Shown here: positions 1 to 12,421 of the stretch, piece after piece
Position numbering within the stretch: position 1 is the first letter of the stretch
Layout of the letters: each line of letters opens with the position of its first letter
From: Diabrotica undecimpunctata
Lineage: Eukaryota > Arthropoda > Insecta > Coleoptera > Chrysomelidae
NCBI RefSeq assembly: GCF_040954645.1
Contig: NC_092805.1
Span: forward strand, 69,859,186 to 69,923,185
Length of the DNA stretch: 64,000 bases
Direction: 5' to 3'
Notes under the pieces: generated by a model
Databases searched by the model: none
What the model was told of the DNA's origin: nothing
The model's input: only the letters and a program-made list of their open reading frames with translations
Made by a program: the position numbers and the translations under genes

Positions 1-869
1 TTGACTATAAAATATATTAAACTTCGATTTAACTTAAGCAATTCATAAAATCCTCTAGCAGTTGCTAATTGGATAGCAAATTGGATATGCAAATTATATT
101 ATTTGATAAACGGGAACAGAAAATAATATTTTTGGTTAATATTATTGCTTCCTGAGGGGATAAGGTAATCCTGTAGACGAGCTCCTACAAATCACTGCCG
201 GGCTAAAGCTAAAAAAATCAACTTATTATTTGACTTTATACTTATCGTGGACAGTGGGCCTAAAATTCTGGGTGTTGACCTGTCCAGTTTCTGATAACTA
301 AGATTATCTTAAGGTTTATTTAAGGTTATTTAAATTGTAAATCAAAATTAATTTAATTGGCCACTTAATAATTATATGCACATAACTTACAGTTTATCAG
401 CTCATTATTGCACTATAACTTAACTAAACAATATTCATAAATCCCGCCGTAAATTGAAAAATTTATGGAATGCAGAAAAACACTGTTTACTATTGTATCG
501 CCAGGGTGAGCCTCCTTATATTGTGTTAACTACAAGTGCTATGTTATCTATTATAACTTAAATAATATAAGTTGTTTTCCAGAAACGCATTTAACGAAAT
601 AATATAAACGGTCGAGAATTTTGAAAATTCTCCCTATTAGCTATGTAATGTATGTCTATTGATAATAATATTTATTTTTTTGTCGTACTTGTATATCACC
701 TTCATTCTTTTTGAAATTTTAAAACTTATAATACAATATTCTTCTTCTTTATATGACCTCCATTCATCGGAAGTTGACCATTGGTGTAAGTCCCCTAATG
801 TTTAGATAAGTTTATCTATGATTAAATTATGGTAGACTTATATATCACACGTACACAGTAAACGAAATC
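1..869. other. AT-rich non-coding stretch
   Basis: I see no coding region, repeat array or transposon end in this stretch. It is AT-rich with stops in all frames and lies upstream of the LINE endonuclease remnant. Confidence 0.4.
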
Positions 870-1665
870 ATTCGATTAAAGATAATCCAGGTATGTGCAC
901 CCAACAGTGCCCACACCGATGAAGAAGTTGAATGGATATACGATGACGTTAACCCTGCGATATAAGAGGTAACCGCCAATAATTATACTGTACTGGTGGG
1001 AGACCTAAACGCCAAAATATGCCACAAGCAGGATGATTTGGAATATGTATCTGGACCTCATGGATATTGTAATAGAAACGAAAGGGGTCAAAACTCTTAT
1101 AGAATATCTTCTCTAACACAGGCTTATGTCATGAAAACTCATTTTAAAAAAGGACCTCAAGAAATTGAACTTGGCAACCACCAAATGGCTTAAAAAAAAC
1201 AAAATTGACTTTATATTTTTACTAATAAAAAACACTCTTTTAAGATGTAATTATATTAAATCAATTTTTAACCGGAAGTGACTCTTAGAGCGAAGACAGT
1301 ATTGAATGTAAATAAGGAAAGAAGAAATATAGTGACAATGACTAAAAATGTCACAATCACTGCAATTACTAATAGGAGGGCATACCAAAAAGAAATAGAG
1401 AGTAACCTACAGAAAGACGTGAAAGATCAAAACAATATTGAATAGCTTAAAAAAATGTTGGTGGACGCACTAAAGAAAACACAGAATAAGTCCCAGCTAA
1501 CAAAATAAGCAAAAATCAAAATATGACAGAAGACCCAAGCAAACAAAAAGGAAAATGAAAAATAAGCATGCAACGAACATTGAGAGCTAAGGAATTTAAA
1601 CAAAACCATTTCAAAAGCCGTTAAGAAAGACATAATAAGGAACATCCAATACAAATCTGAATTTT
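870..1665 (+). pseudogene. LINE endonuclease-domain remnant
   Basis: This is a decayed piece of the apurinic-type endonuclease domain of a non-LTR retrotransposon. The frame reads a peptide resembling QVCAPNSAHTDEEVEWIYDD, then VLVGDLNAKI (the conserved GDFNAKIG block), then NERGQNS and a LFKKGPQ-like block, as in RTE-like endonuclease/RT proteins. Further frames down to about 1665 give Lys-rich peptides like the linker before the RT. Stops and frameshifts interrupt it, and no RT palm domain follows, so the copy is truncated. The family is recognised from motif order only; the exact clade is not certain. Confidence 0.65.
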
Positions 1666-3061
1666 TAATAGATTCTTTTATATTTGTTTACTTTTGTTAC
1701 ATTTAAAATGTTCTGTTACAAAAATTATAGACTGTAGATTGGCTCTTTTAGACGCTTTGTAAGGAATTTATTAGAAAGGGACAAAAATTGGTAGGGTGGT
1801 GGGTGTTAAAACTTCTTAGCTGTACTTTCCACGTTTCTTATTTTATTTTGCTAAATTGTATTTTACAGATGATACGCCAAAAAATAAAACAAATAATTAT
1901 TTTAATACCAAAATTATATTCGAACTACTATTACTAATTACTACAAAAATTGCTAAATATTTTGTTCATTTAATTCTAAATAAAGACTAACTCTTATGTG
2001 GAACAAACAAAACAACATATTTGCAAAATTTTCTGAGTTTTTTCTGGATGTGACTTTGTAATAGATAATATGGTAAAATAAATCTTACTTAAATATCTTG
2101 TTGAAGATGGAATTTCAGTGTTCCTTCTTATTATTCTGTCATGACAAACTCGTTTGTCTGGTTGTGTGCTGTTAAGGCATCATTATTATTAGGTTCATTT
2201 TGCAATTCACACTGTTTTGCCACATTTTCACATCTTCTAAATAAAAATATAATAAATATAAAAATAATAAAAGCATTTTTGTCTAATATTCCAAAAAATA
2301 TTTATTAAAATACAGGTCTAACAAAATTACTTGACAATGTCAAACCATTCATACCACGTCATGCAGTATGGTGAGTAAGGTACTATCGATCCGTAGAGAT
2401 ATGTAATTCCATACACACATATAAGTATAAAATAATCCAAGAGAAGGAATAGCAGACTCTTTAGCAAAGTAATGCTCGAGAGGAGTCTTTTAAAGTCCAT
2501 AATAATTCTGCGACATCACGAAATTGTTAGAAATGTTAGAAATAAAATTTATAAGTGGCTGGAACAGAGTTATAAAAATATGCAGAACACTCCAAGGGCA
2601 AGCAGATACACAGAAAATCATTAGCCACATTATCGAGAATTTTTCATCTAGTTTAATGAATCGTAGCAGACGGAAGCTTATGGCAGCGAGAGAGACAGTA
2701 ACTGAACACTTTCAACACCTCTACAAGTAGGATGAATTAACCATGTTGCAGGAAAGTGGAGAAAGAAACCGCTATACATGTCATTTGTGAATGTGAAATA
2801 TTAGTGAAGTGAGACGGGTAACACTTGCACAATAATTATTTAACTAGGAGAAATAGTTAAATTTACCAAAAGAAAGTTGAGGGCTTTAACAAGAGCAAGA
2901 CTTATTCAGGAAGTGTAACAAAATGATAAGGTATACATATATTTCACGACCAAGTGCTAGAGATAAAGGTCGGCTGCTTTTGAAAAAGATACCTGTAAGA
3001 ATAGCGGAATGTTGAGATTACTTAATTCTGACTGTGAAGACTTCTTATTAATTAAAGTATA
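1666..3061. other. AT-rich non-coding stretch
   Basis: No recognisable gene. A 68-codon open frame at 2524-2730 has no motif I know and no flanking signals. The stretch ends at the left terminal repeat of the next transposon. Confidence 0.4.
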
Positions 3062-6000
3062 ATATCGTCCATGTCCTGACAATACCTCCTATCTGACAAT
3101 TTCTTCGTAAATACGTTTATTATTCCATGTGATTTGTATTTTCTAACTACGCATGCCTGTGAAAAGCTCCTAACCAGTAAAAATTTATTTCTTACGTTAT
3201 TGCATTAAACCAATACCTACTATCTGCAGTGCTCGAAAAACTAAACGTAATCCCTCCTATCCAATAAAAATGGCGCATATTGTTTCCACGTGATACGAGA
3301 GACTACCGTGTATTCAACCATTTCGAGGTATTGGTCTATTCTAATTATTTTTATTTATTAACACTTAAATTAACATGATCTGTTTACTTATCTTGCTGTA
3401 ATTTAAACAAAGTAATCAGTTTTTTGCTAATGATAATCATGATTATAACCATAGTTTCAGTTAGGAGGTATTTCTGATACTGTGTCATTTCATCTCTCAG
3501 TCAGGTAGGAGTTATTTCCGATTCTGTTTAATTCTAAAAGATTATTTTAAATCATTATTCGAAGTAATTTAGTGTTAAAGACGGTTATTTTTTATTACAG
3601 ATGTCTGAAAGAACCAAAACAATTTTGCATCTCTCCAAAATTGAGAAAACCCAAGTGGGTTTTATACAATCTTCAACACATAGTAAAATGCAATATTATT
3701 GAGTCCAGTATTGGCACTACCTCTCAGTCAATTAAGTCAAACGTTTCTACTCATACGTTGAACAAAATAAACATTATTGGCAATTTTCAAATCAGTTCTG
3801 CCGATAGTTCAGTATTATCAGATGCACACTTCAACAATCAGACCCAATATTTCGAAACCATGGACACTGTTCCCATAACATCGGACCTAGTTTTAAATGA
3901 ACCTATAATGGATATAGAAAATATGGTCATTATTATCCTGAATGAGAATATTTTAGATGAACCTTCATCACTGGAAAATCCAGCGTTTGAACGGAGAGAA
4001 CTAGAATTTGATGATCCAACCTTCACAAATATTGAGGATATAAATCACCATGTAAACGATTTATTGTTGCCTGCGGATAAGCAAAATATTAAAAATACCA
4101 ATACTGACGACGTGAAAGATCCAATACAAGAACAACATTTTAAAGATATTACTAATGAAATTGACGTTGATAATGGAAACTTGGAAACAGGGAGGAAGAA
4201 AAAAATAGTTGCAGAACCTAAAACATGGTTAAAAGTGGTCAACCAAAAGCTTAGAATGGAAGGCTAGGCAAATTGACTTCACTTGTAACTCAAAGCTTTG
4301 CAAACGATCGAAAGTTCGAATGTGCGCAAATTTTTCTGAAGAAACTCGAAAAAAATTATTCCAGTACTTTTGGAACCAGACGAGCTGGGATCAAAGAAAA
4401 GTTTTTGTTGCTTCTTATGTCAGCAGAAGTTCAAGTGGATCGAAGGACTACAGAAGGCCAATCGAGACGTGACGGCACATTACAATATAGCTTACCTTTG
4501 AAAGGTGAAAAGGTACCGGTCTGCAGACAAATGTTTTTAAACACGTTAGCGTTGGGTTCATTCACGATACAGTCTTGGGTACAAAAAAGTGAATACAGCA
4601 TGCATTCTTATAAAGCTAACGAAAACTCAAAGAGGCCAACAACTAGAAACAACAGTGGAGAAATGGTCTATTTAAATCAATTTCTCGATGACCTTCCCAA
4701 GTTACCGTCGCACTATAATAGATCTAACACGACTAAACTATTCCTGGAGCCATTTATAAGAAACAAAAGTGAACTTTACAAAATATATACAAAAAAGTGC
4801 GTTGAAGAAAATAAAATTGCTATGTCACGGCAAGTCCTGCAAAAAACAATGGACTAACAGGCCGTCAAACTGTCTCCAAGTATTAACGCCAGCTCTACAT
4901 TTTTTTAAAACGAAATTATGTTATTACAACTTCACTATGTATGATCTCAATAGTCATGAGGTTACATGCTATTGGTTCAATGAAAGTGAGTCTGATTTAA
5001 GTGCTTCAACTTTTACATCACTTGTCATAGACTACCTGTCAGACAATTGTATTGGAAAAAAATTGCCTATTGTGCTGTTTTCGGACGGGTGTTTGTACCA
5101 AAACAGGAATGTTGTAATGGCACTTTTAACATTTGCCGTGGACAATAATTTGGAAATAATTCAGAAGTTTTTGTAACAGGGTGACACACAGATGAAGTGT
5201 GACTCCGTTCACAGTTGAATCGAGAGAAGGCTAAAAAACAAGGACACATATTTGCCAAGTGATTATAGGAAAATTACCAAAGAAGCTCGTCAGAAACCAT
5301 TTCCATATAAAGTGAAAGAATTTGACCACACATTTTTTAAGAATTATGCAGATAACAGATTTTTGAGGTATACTTCAATTCGACCTGGTCGAGAAAGCAA
5401 TGACCCCACTGTAACAGATTTAAGGGCTATAGCTTACAATTTCGAAAACTCCGGTAAGATTGAGTATAAGTTACATTTTGATGATGACTGGAAAGACTTG
5501 CCAATTAGACCAAAGAAAGTAAATTATGGCGATGGATACGAAAATTTACACATACGTGAGAGATCGATTAAATTGACAAAATGGAATCACTTACAAAGTT
5601 TAAAGACTGAATTGCCTAGAGACTGTCATTCATTTTACGACAACCTACCACAGACTACTACAGACTGATTCTGAAGAAGTATTGTTATTATGTTAAGAAG
5701 TCTATTTTAGTTTTTAACGAGTTTTGTTTTTTTGATTTCTTGTTTAAATTTGTTGTGTTTTTTATTAATAAGTACGAGTAATAAAGATTTCTAGTTTCAC
5801 TCCGAATTATTATATTTTATCTTAGTGATTTAGTAGTAAAAAAATGATTGATAATTCGGTATTAATACCTACTGTTGAACTCCTCCTAACTGCACTGTAG
5901 CTTCAAAATTTCCAAGAGAATATCGCCTATCTCACACTTAAAATTTATCATGCACATTAATTGATAGCTTATATGGTAATATGATCTCTAATGGCTTATC

Positions 6001-6122
6001 TATACCTAATATCAAAATGTTAAACAATCTTTAGTCCTCAGCGCCTTTGTAGACAGTTTTTATGTCCCCTGTAAAATATGACATTTCACAGATAGGAAGT
6101 ATTGTCAGGACATAGACGATAT
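3062..6122. mobile_element. 3.06-kb cut-and-paste DNA transposon with 34-bp TIRs
   Basis: Positions 3062-3095 and the reverse complement of 6089-6122 match at 32 of 34 bases; both contain ATGTCCTGACAATAC. Inside the ends, the motif CCTCCTATCTG and variants recur in both orientations (about 3083, 3215, 3258, 3462, 3505 and 5880-5900), like subterminal transposase-binding repeats. The element encloses one broken transposase gene. No clean target duplication is visible: the flanks read TATA on the left and GTAA on the right. The coding motifs resemble a family I tentatively link to Sola-type transposases, but I cannot confirm the superfamily. Confidence 0.8.
3601..5668 (+). pseudogene. Broken transposase of the 3062-6122 element
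   Basis: The likely start is the ATG at 3601. The coding trace then shifts frame several times. A 200-residue acidic N-terminal region ends in WLKVVNQKLRMEG at 4267. A segment containing SEETRKKLFQYFW lies in another frame. A block with KGEKVPVCRQMFL and LPSHYNRSNTTKLFLEP follows. The RNase-H-like core includes YDLNSHEVTCYWFNESE, then FSDGCLYQNRN, then a QGDTQMKCDSVHS-IE block. The Asp/Glu residues in these three blocks are plausible catalytic positions. There is a stop at 5174-5176, and the tail runs to a stop at 5668. Compared with the family order I remember, a Cys-rich segment seems to be missing near 4858, which suggests an internal deletion. The gene cannot make an active protein. Confidence 0.7.
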
Positions 6123-6148
6123 GTAAGAAGAAGAAGAGAAGAAGAAAT

Positions 6149-6154
6149 TTTATT
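6149..6154 (-). terminator. Polyadenylation signal of the sugar transporter gene
   Basis: TTTATT on the plus strand is AATAAA on the minus strand, about 120 bases downstream of the transporter stop codon. It is the first such hexamer after the stop. It lies only 27 bases from the right end of the transposon at 6122, so the transposon sits just past the gene's 3' end. Confidence 0.5.
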
Positions 6155-6274
6155 GATTAATTACATACACTTATTGGCTTCACTATAAATTTGTGACACT
6201 AGAACCATTAGATATTTTTAGATTTTATATACTGGCAAAAATTATATTTAAGATGTAAAAACATACATATTTTG

Positions 6275-7197
6275 TTATTTCTTATTCTTAAAAGATTCCT
6301 CTATCTCGTGTAAAGACCTATCTTTTGTTTCTGGAAGAAATACAATAACAAATAAAGTACTGAAAAGAGCAACTAAACCAAAAATTAAAAACGTTCCACT
6401 GGGACCATAACTCTCAAACATACTAGGTACACACTTAACAACCGAGAAGAACATAGAAAAAGCTATAAAAGACGAAATGCCGCTACCTTTACTTCTGTGT
6501 CTCAGAGGAAATACTTCCCCTAGCATAGAACTCGGAAGGGGTACTAATCCGATGCTGGCAAAAATAATGAAACAAATAAGACAACTTAGAGGAATGTAAC
6601 TTGAACAGAACGGAGGATAAATCTTTGCAATATAGATGTAGAAACTCAGTATTAATAGCGGCAGGAATGTACCGACACCGCTTATTATAGCCAGTGGCCG
6701 TCTTTTAATTTTTTTAAGTAAAACACATGCTACAACAGACATAAAAAGCCTTAAAAGATCAATAATTAGAGTTGATAAATATTCATCTACACCTTTGCCT
6801 GTGGTTTCTTGCATGATATGAATAGAATAAAATGTTATCGCATTGACACCTGACCACTGTTTGGTAATAATGTAGATAGCTATTATTCCTAAAGGTTTCA
6901 GAAACTCCGGTACTAGGACACCATTTATCTTGTCTTTAAAAGTCTTGCTTGATTCTTTGGATTGGTGATTACGGCATTGCAAGAGTATATTCAATTCATT
7001 TTTCGCCTTATCGGAAGCTCCTCTGTACCAGTAAAATGCTTGCTCTGCTTCTTCTGTTCGCGCTTTACCCGCTAGCCATGTTGCAGACTCTGGAGGAAAA
7101 TAAATTATTATTTGGCTGATTAAAGGAAGCAGCGAGCACACCAGCGCTGTATTTTGCCAGGATAGGAAAGTACCAAGAAGGTGGGATGTAAATAAAC
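6275..7197 (-). CDS. MFS sugar transporter (Tret1-like), last exon
   Basis: Terminal exon of a facilitated sugar/trehalose transporter of the major facilitator superfamily, encoding about 308 residues and the second half of the 12-helix fold. The acceptor is a TTTTAG at 7198-7202, and the exon opens in phase 1. Its first codons, with the G from the previous exon, give GLFTSHLLGTFLSWQNTALV, the transmembrane-5 region. Then come PESATWL (family PESPxWL), a long cytoplasmic loop, TKQWSGVNAITFY (family QQxSGxNAxxFY), GEVFPLRHRSKGSG, and PETKDRSLHEIE just before the stop, a sugar-porter signature. The frame is open throughout. The protein should sit in the plasma membrane and move sugar down its gradient. 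The substrate is inferred from family resemblance and cannot be fixed from sequence. Confidence 0.88.
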
Positions 7198-7290
7198 CTA
7201 AAATATATTAATAATAACATAAGTATGAAGTAGTTCCTTTAAAATGTTTCAAAATTAAAATAATTAGTATAAAATAAGTAAACATATTAG

Positions 7291-7454
7291 GTTTATGTGG
7301 AATTAAGCCACAATTGATCGGAAAAATGTTTCCCAGAATATTTAAAATAACCTTTTTTAAAAACGATTTCCGAAATGGAAATCGAAACGTCATTACCAGT
7401 TAGTTAAAAATTTAATTTTTATTACAATTAATTGCGGCTTAATCCCATATAAAC
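7291..7454. mobile_element. 164-bp MITE-like inverted-repeat element
   Basis: The left end reads GTTTATGTGGAATTAAGCC and the reverse complement of the right end reads GTTTATATGGGATTAAGCC. These are near-perfect terminal repeats of about 28 bases. The interior contains ACGATTTCCGAAATGGAAAT, itself a near palindrome. The last bases of the window (from about 63949) start with a very similar GGGAATAAGCCACAATTAAA, so this looks like an interspersed family. It has no coding capacity. Confidence 0.65.
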
Positions 7455-8849
7455 ATAATATTTATATTAAACATGCCAAAAAAACCAGTTTCAGAACCTA
7501 AAATTGAATTTATTTAAAAAATAAGTAAATTTAAACTATATTTTAAAAATATTATATACCACGTGATACGACATATTTCTTTACATTGTTGCTCCAATAC
7601 ATGTTACGGCAAAAATAACTTAAAATTGAACAACAAGCATTAATCACAGTTGTGTTAGTAAAATTAGTTAACTATGTCATTTAAAACCATAACTGCTTAA
7701 GAAGTTACGTCCCTGGATTATCCAATGTGTGACGACATATAGAAAGACTATATATACCAGTGTTTAATTAGATTAAGAGCTTTTTGTTTTGTAGTTGTTA
7801 CCATACCTGTACGTTCTCAATAAATAAATTTTGTTACGAAAATTAATTTTTTAAAAATCCGTTTTCGGCTTTGACTTTCGTAACTAAGATATTTTTAAGC
7901 GATGTCTATTATGTACCAAATAATCAAATAAATAAATAAGTAACATACATAATTTTAACTCAAATAAATAAATATACAACCGAAATATCTTGCAGTACTG
8001 TAAATTTAGTCGACTCATACTCATTACTTTGAGACAGTTGCAACTGAGCTGTCTAGTGAGGTTATTGTTCTGCATTTTTTATCCTAGGCTTTAAGCAAAT
8101 AAGATAAAATTTTTCGTTTGATATTATTAATATTTATTCACCATCCTAGCTAAAACAATATTAAGGAATTAAAATATACTTATAAGAGAAATTTAGAACT
8201 AACGAATGTCCTAAAAGTTTTGCCAAAAATATTAACCTATCCAATTTTTTTAATGAAGAAATTTATTTACACATTTGTCAAGCGGCATAATTTTACAACG
8301 TTAATAAACGGTATAGGTACAATTGTACCTACCTGTTACATATTTTCTTAAAAATTTCTTTAATCTAAAGAGAAACATTTGTTAGTTTTAAGATAATATT
8401 ATTAATTAGTAGCATAATTGAATAAAAATTGTTGTACATTGCAATAAATAAATAATAATATTTGGTAATTTGATTTTGTGCCAATTTACAAACAAAAATT
8501 TATGAAAATCCGCTGTTACGTGACACGGCTTATATGTCATAAATTATTGAAATTACTGCAACAATAAACTTGGAAATAGAGGTCGTAAACAAATTCTAGT
8601 ATTATATTGTATTTCAATTGGAAACATAGATTTCATCTATATTTAGTTGTTTGATATTTGTCAATAGGTGCATACCTAAAATTTATCATGAGTAATACTG
8701 CTTCTACATCTAGTTTACCGAAATGGCGGCAAAAAAAGTTATCCTTTCTTGTTAATATTATTTTACACAAGATGACGAAAAATAATGAAAAATGTTATTA
8801 ACATAATTTTACGTTTCTTTTACAGACTAACGTCAGCTTAACTACTAAA
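7455..8849. other. Non-coding intron sequence with a palindromic motif
   Basis: No gene. At about 8274-8289 the sequence TTGTCAAGCGGCATA appears, and at 8316-8333 the palindrome AGGTACAATTGTACCT. Both recur in inverted orientation near 16352-16385, and a variant near 15705-15730. These may be the ends of the piggyBac relic between them, but no TTAA flanks were found. Confidence 0.4.
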
Positions 8850-9977
8850 TTTGGTTTAAGAACCTGATTCAGATCAAGACGTTTATATTGCATATGATGA
8901 TGAAAACTATATCCCACAAGCAAATGCTGAGAACATGGACAGAATAATTTATTATAAAACAGGTAGACAAGTACGACTCAGAGGAGCACATGGAGAATTC
9001 GGTCTTTAGGCAACATTTTGATATTCAAGGACGGAACTGAATGGAGTAGTGATCCACTATGTAGTGCTCAAACAAAAAATCTCGTAATATCCTCGATAAA
9101 AAAATGGGCCTGCAGCTAACAGCAGTTTATTTACGCCTAAACAAATATTCAAGTCAATTATGAGCCCAGAGATTTGTGACATAATTTTGCGTAAAACAAA
9201 CAGAAAAGGCTAAAGAGTCTGTGAGGCTTTTAACAAAGAATTGGCTCAAAGATTTCCAAATGCTTAAAGACGGAATCCGCAAAAAAAATTGAGCCATTTA
9301 GTGAATGTGAGCTTGACGCATTTTTTGGTATCCTAATTATTGCTGGTGTATATAGAAACAACAAAGAAAACTTGTATAAGATATGGAGTATGGATTGTCT
9401 GCCACTAATACGTGCACCAATATCTCGTGATCGTTTTAAGACCTTTTCTAAAATTTATCAGATTTGTCAAAGAAAATAACCGCGAAGAATGTAAAAAAAT
9501 CGATAAGGCTCCACCCATCTCTGTACAATGCTAAATAAAAGTTTGCAGCAAGGCCACAAACCATCCCAGTGCATAATCATCGACAAACAATTGTTTCCGT
9601 TTTGAGGCCGTACAAGTAAACAATATGTACGATACAAACCCGCTAAATATGGAATCAAGGTATTTTGGGCTGTAATGCATCAATCGCTTATCTCGTACAA
9701 GGTTACCTTTATATTGAAAAAAACAGCAGATAGTTCCTGATAAGTCAACGCTGGCGAACGAACAGTTTTGGATCTGGTCATGTCTTATAAAGGTTCTAGG
9801 CGAAATATTACCACATATAACTTTTTTACCAGTTTTGAACTCTTGCATCTCTTTTAAAGTCTTGCATTCATGGCATATGAGGTTAGTGGTTACAGTTAAA
9901 AAAAAAATAAGAGATTTCTACCCACCAATATGCAAGCAAACAAAGAAATTTTCTACGAATTTTGCATACAATCATGA

Positions 9978-12330
9978 TATAATCGTTTTCATCGTTCTTG
10001 GCGTGTGCATGTAAAAACACTTGCAATAAGTTGTTTCACTGTCTTTCCTTGTCTAAGCTCGATTCGTTTACCTCCTCCAGTGGCGGAGCAAAATGTAGCA
10101 TGTCAAACGAAATAATAGTTATAAAAGAAAATTATAAATTATTTTTCATTAAATTTCTAATAACGGAATATACGTATAAATTGCGAAGAAGTATTTTTCT
10201 AGCTTGCAGTACAATAGAACAGGATATAACGAAAAGTACATTTTAAAAGGATTTTGAAATATACCCAAAAAAGTGTTAATTATTTAACCCACTTTAATTA
10301 AAAAATGATACAGATTTTTTAAGTTTTAAGCACTGTAGCGAATTCTGAACTGTTACAACGTACTGACCTTGATTAATTAGCTAATCAGTCAGCGTCTTCA
10401 CTGGAACTGTCTTAATCATTGGAATCTTCCGCCAAATCGATGATAATCCTACTTTCATTTTCATCATATGTGACCATCTTTGCCCAGTCATCCTGAATTA
10501 ATTTTTCAGTATGGTTAACACAACTCGCCCACACTGCAGGTGTTGCCTCAGCTAATGCATCGCCCCAAACTTTTTCACTGTTTCATCTCCACGTCCATGT
10601 TCTCCAATATGACGATCATAGTATTGTTTAGAAATGCCCCAGACCAACTCAATCGGATTAAATTGACAGTGATATGGAGGCAATCTCAAAACCTGACGCC
10701 CATGTTCTTGGAGTAGCTCGTCTATAACTTACCTGGTATTTTGTGGTTTATTATGGCGACAAAGACTCAATAGCTCTGTCTTGCCCGAATCGTTGTCAAA
10801 ATTATTTTTTTCGCTCGTAACCATTCTTGTAAGTCCGATTTTTTCCAACTGGCATTCGGTAACTTTTCTATTAAAGAGCTATGGTATGAGGCATTATCAA
10901 TAATAATTAGAGATGGTTCCTCCAACATTGGTATCAGCTTTTCGCAGACAGACTTTTTAAAAGATTCTTTATCCATAGAATCATGATAGTCTGCACTCTT
11001 CGATTTCGTAGAAAACAGTAATCCAGCATCTTTAACAAATTCTTGCCCACTTCCGGCATGTAAAACAACAAAGCGTTTACCTGTATTTTCGTGTCCTTTT
11101 CTGATGCTTTTCACACAGTCATCTTGCCAAGTACGTTTATATGCCCCTTTTAGGAATATACATGTTTCATCTAAAAAAACGAACTGAAGTGGGCTTGGAC
11201 TTAAAAAATTTCTCATATAATGCCTCAAAAAATACAGTCGTTTGGAGACAATGCATGGTTTCTCACGTAGCACTCGTCTACTATTTTCTAATTTGTATGA
11301 AAACCCACAATTTTTCATAAGACGCCACAAACTTGTATCAAAACCGTCATAGAGATGCTTGTTTCTTAATTGTGTATTAAGAACTTTAATTGCTCCTTTT
11401 GCTTTCATGCCATACAGTACATTTCTAATCTCTCCTTTTATAGTATCGCTGACATCATTAGTCTTTTTTTGTACATTACGTGACTCTCCTGGTGTAGTAA
11501 GAGCTGCCCCTGTCTTGTATTCACTCTTTATTCTTGTCACTGTGCGAAGACTGATTTTCAAAGCGTCCGCTACTCGTTCATGTACCGATGATAACGAAAG
11601 CAAAGGTCCGTTGTTTTCTTTTTCTTTTTTTAAAATACTCCAATAAATGAACTACACATTGTCGCAATTCTCCTGTTATCGTTTTTCCCGGCATTTTTTT
11701 TATTAAATAGAACAATTAGTTATTCACAACAAAAAATAATAAGTAAAACTGTTCGGAACAAATTCCAACAATGACTGACTAAAATCGACTAAAACAACAT
11801 AAAATATCAATGGTAATTGCTACAATTATAAACCTATTAGCCAGCTCATTTAAGAACAATGCCACAAGTCATTATTGCAATGGGTATCGGAAGAGAGAGA
11901 GTTAATTTATAATAAACTGGAATTTTTAAGGTATCGAGAGTATTATTTTATGTAATGGAATTCCACACAGTAAGAGCTCAAACTATTAATTAATTAAAAA
12001 CTGTTTACTTATAAAAACTATTTCATCAGCTACTTCAAACCTGCACAGATCAGGGTAACATTTAAAAAAAAAACACGTCACTGCCAGCTATCTGTATTCG
12101 TAAAGAGGCCGAACTTATCACCGACACCGTATCGGCCAAACGCATCGGTGTTATTGCTACAATACTGGGAGACGTGAGTGGTCTCTTCATTCCCTTCTCA
12201 TCGCACTTTACCATGACGAACGTGACTCGCACAATTGAATTACGCATCTGTGTATCAGAGAGAGAAGAATATTAAAAATTCCGTAGTAGCTTATTTCAGG
12301 CACACGCCAAGAACGATGAAAACGAGTATA
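9978..12330. mobile_element. Tc1/IS630-type DNA transposon nested in the piggyBac relic
   Basis: The ends read TATAATCGTTTTCATCGTTC at 9978 and, on the reverse strand from 12330, TATACTCGTTTTCATCGTTC. Both continue with TTGGCGTGTGC, about 30 bases of terminal repeat including the TA target. The 2.35-kb element carries an IS630/Tc1-type transposase on the minus strand. With the element and one TA removed, the piggyBac frame on either side joins as AYNHDTTVYFYAPK, which proves the insertion site independently of the TIRs. Confidence 0.85.
10385..11694 (-). pseudogene. IS630/Tc1-type (DDE_3) transposase, frameshifted
   Basis: The ATG at 11694 opens MPGKTITGELRQCVV, then a Lys-rich run where the frame slips near 11620. 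The 278-codon open part (11603-10767) has a helix-turn-helix with VADALKISLRTVTRIKSEY, then the DDE core with FVFLDETCIF (first Asp) and LIIIDNASYHS (second Asp). A second frameshift near 10805 and an in-frame TAA near 10730 separate it from the last block, LRLPPYHCQFNPIELVWG, whose Glu is the third catalytic residue. The tail ends in acidic residues at 10385, with another TAA six codons earlier. All three catalytic residues survive, but the gene has at least four breaks. Confidence 0.85.
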
Positions 12331-12412
12331 CTACTGTATACTTTTATGCGCCAAAGTAAAATATAGCAGTGGTGATACTCTCCTCCATGAATATGACAGG
12401 ACAAGTAACAGA

Positions 12413-12421
12413 CAGTGAAGT
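12413..12421. repeat. Left 9-bp target duplication CAGTGAAGT
   Basis: CAGTGAAGT directly precedes the left terminal repeat at 12422 and is repeated exactly at 15104-15112, after the right end. The duplication lies within piggyBac coding sequence. Confidence 0.85.

Noticed and set aside
870..1665. A host endonuclease gene
   Set aside because: The GDLNAKI and NERGQNS blocks are LINE endonuclease motifs, and stops interrupt them.
12062..12247. Small open frame in the relatively GC-rich patch of the Tc1-type element
   Set aside because: No recognisable protein; it lies in the element's non-coding flank.
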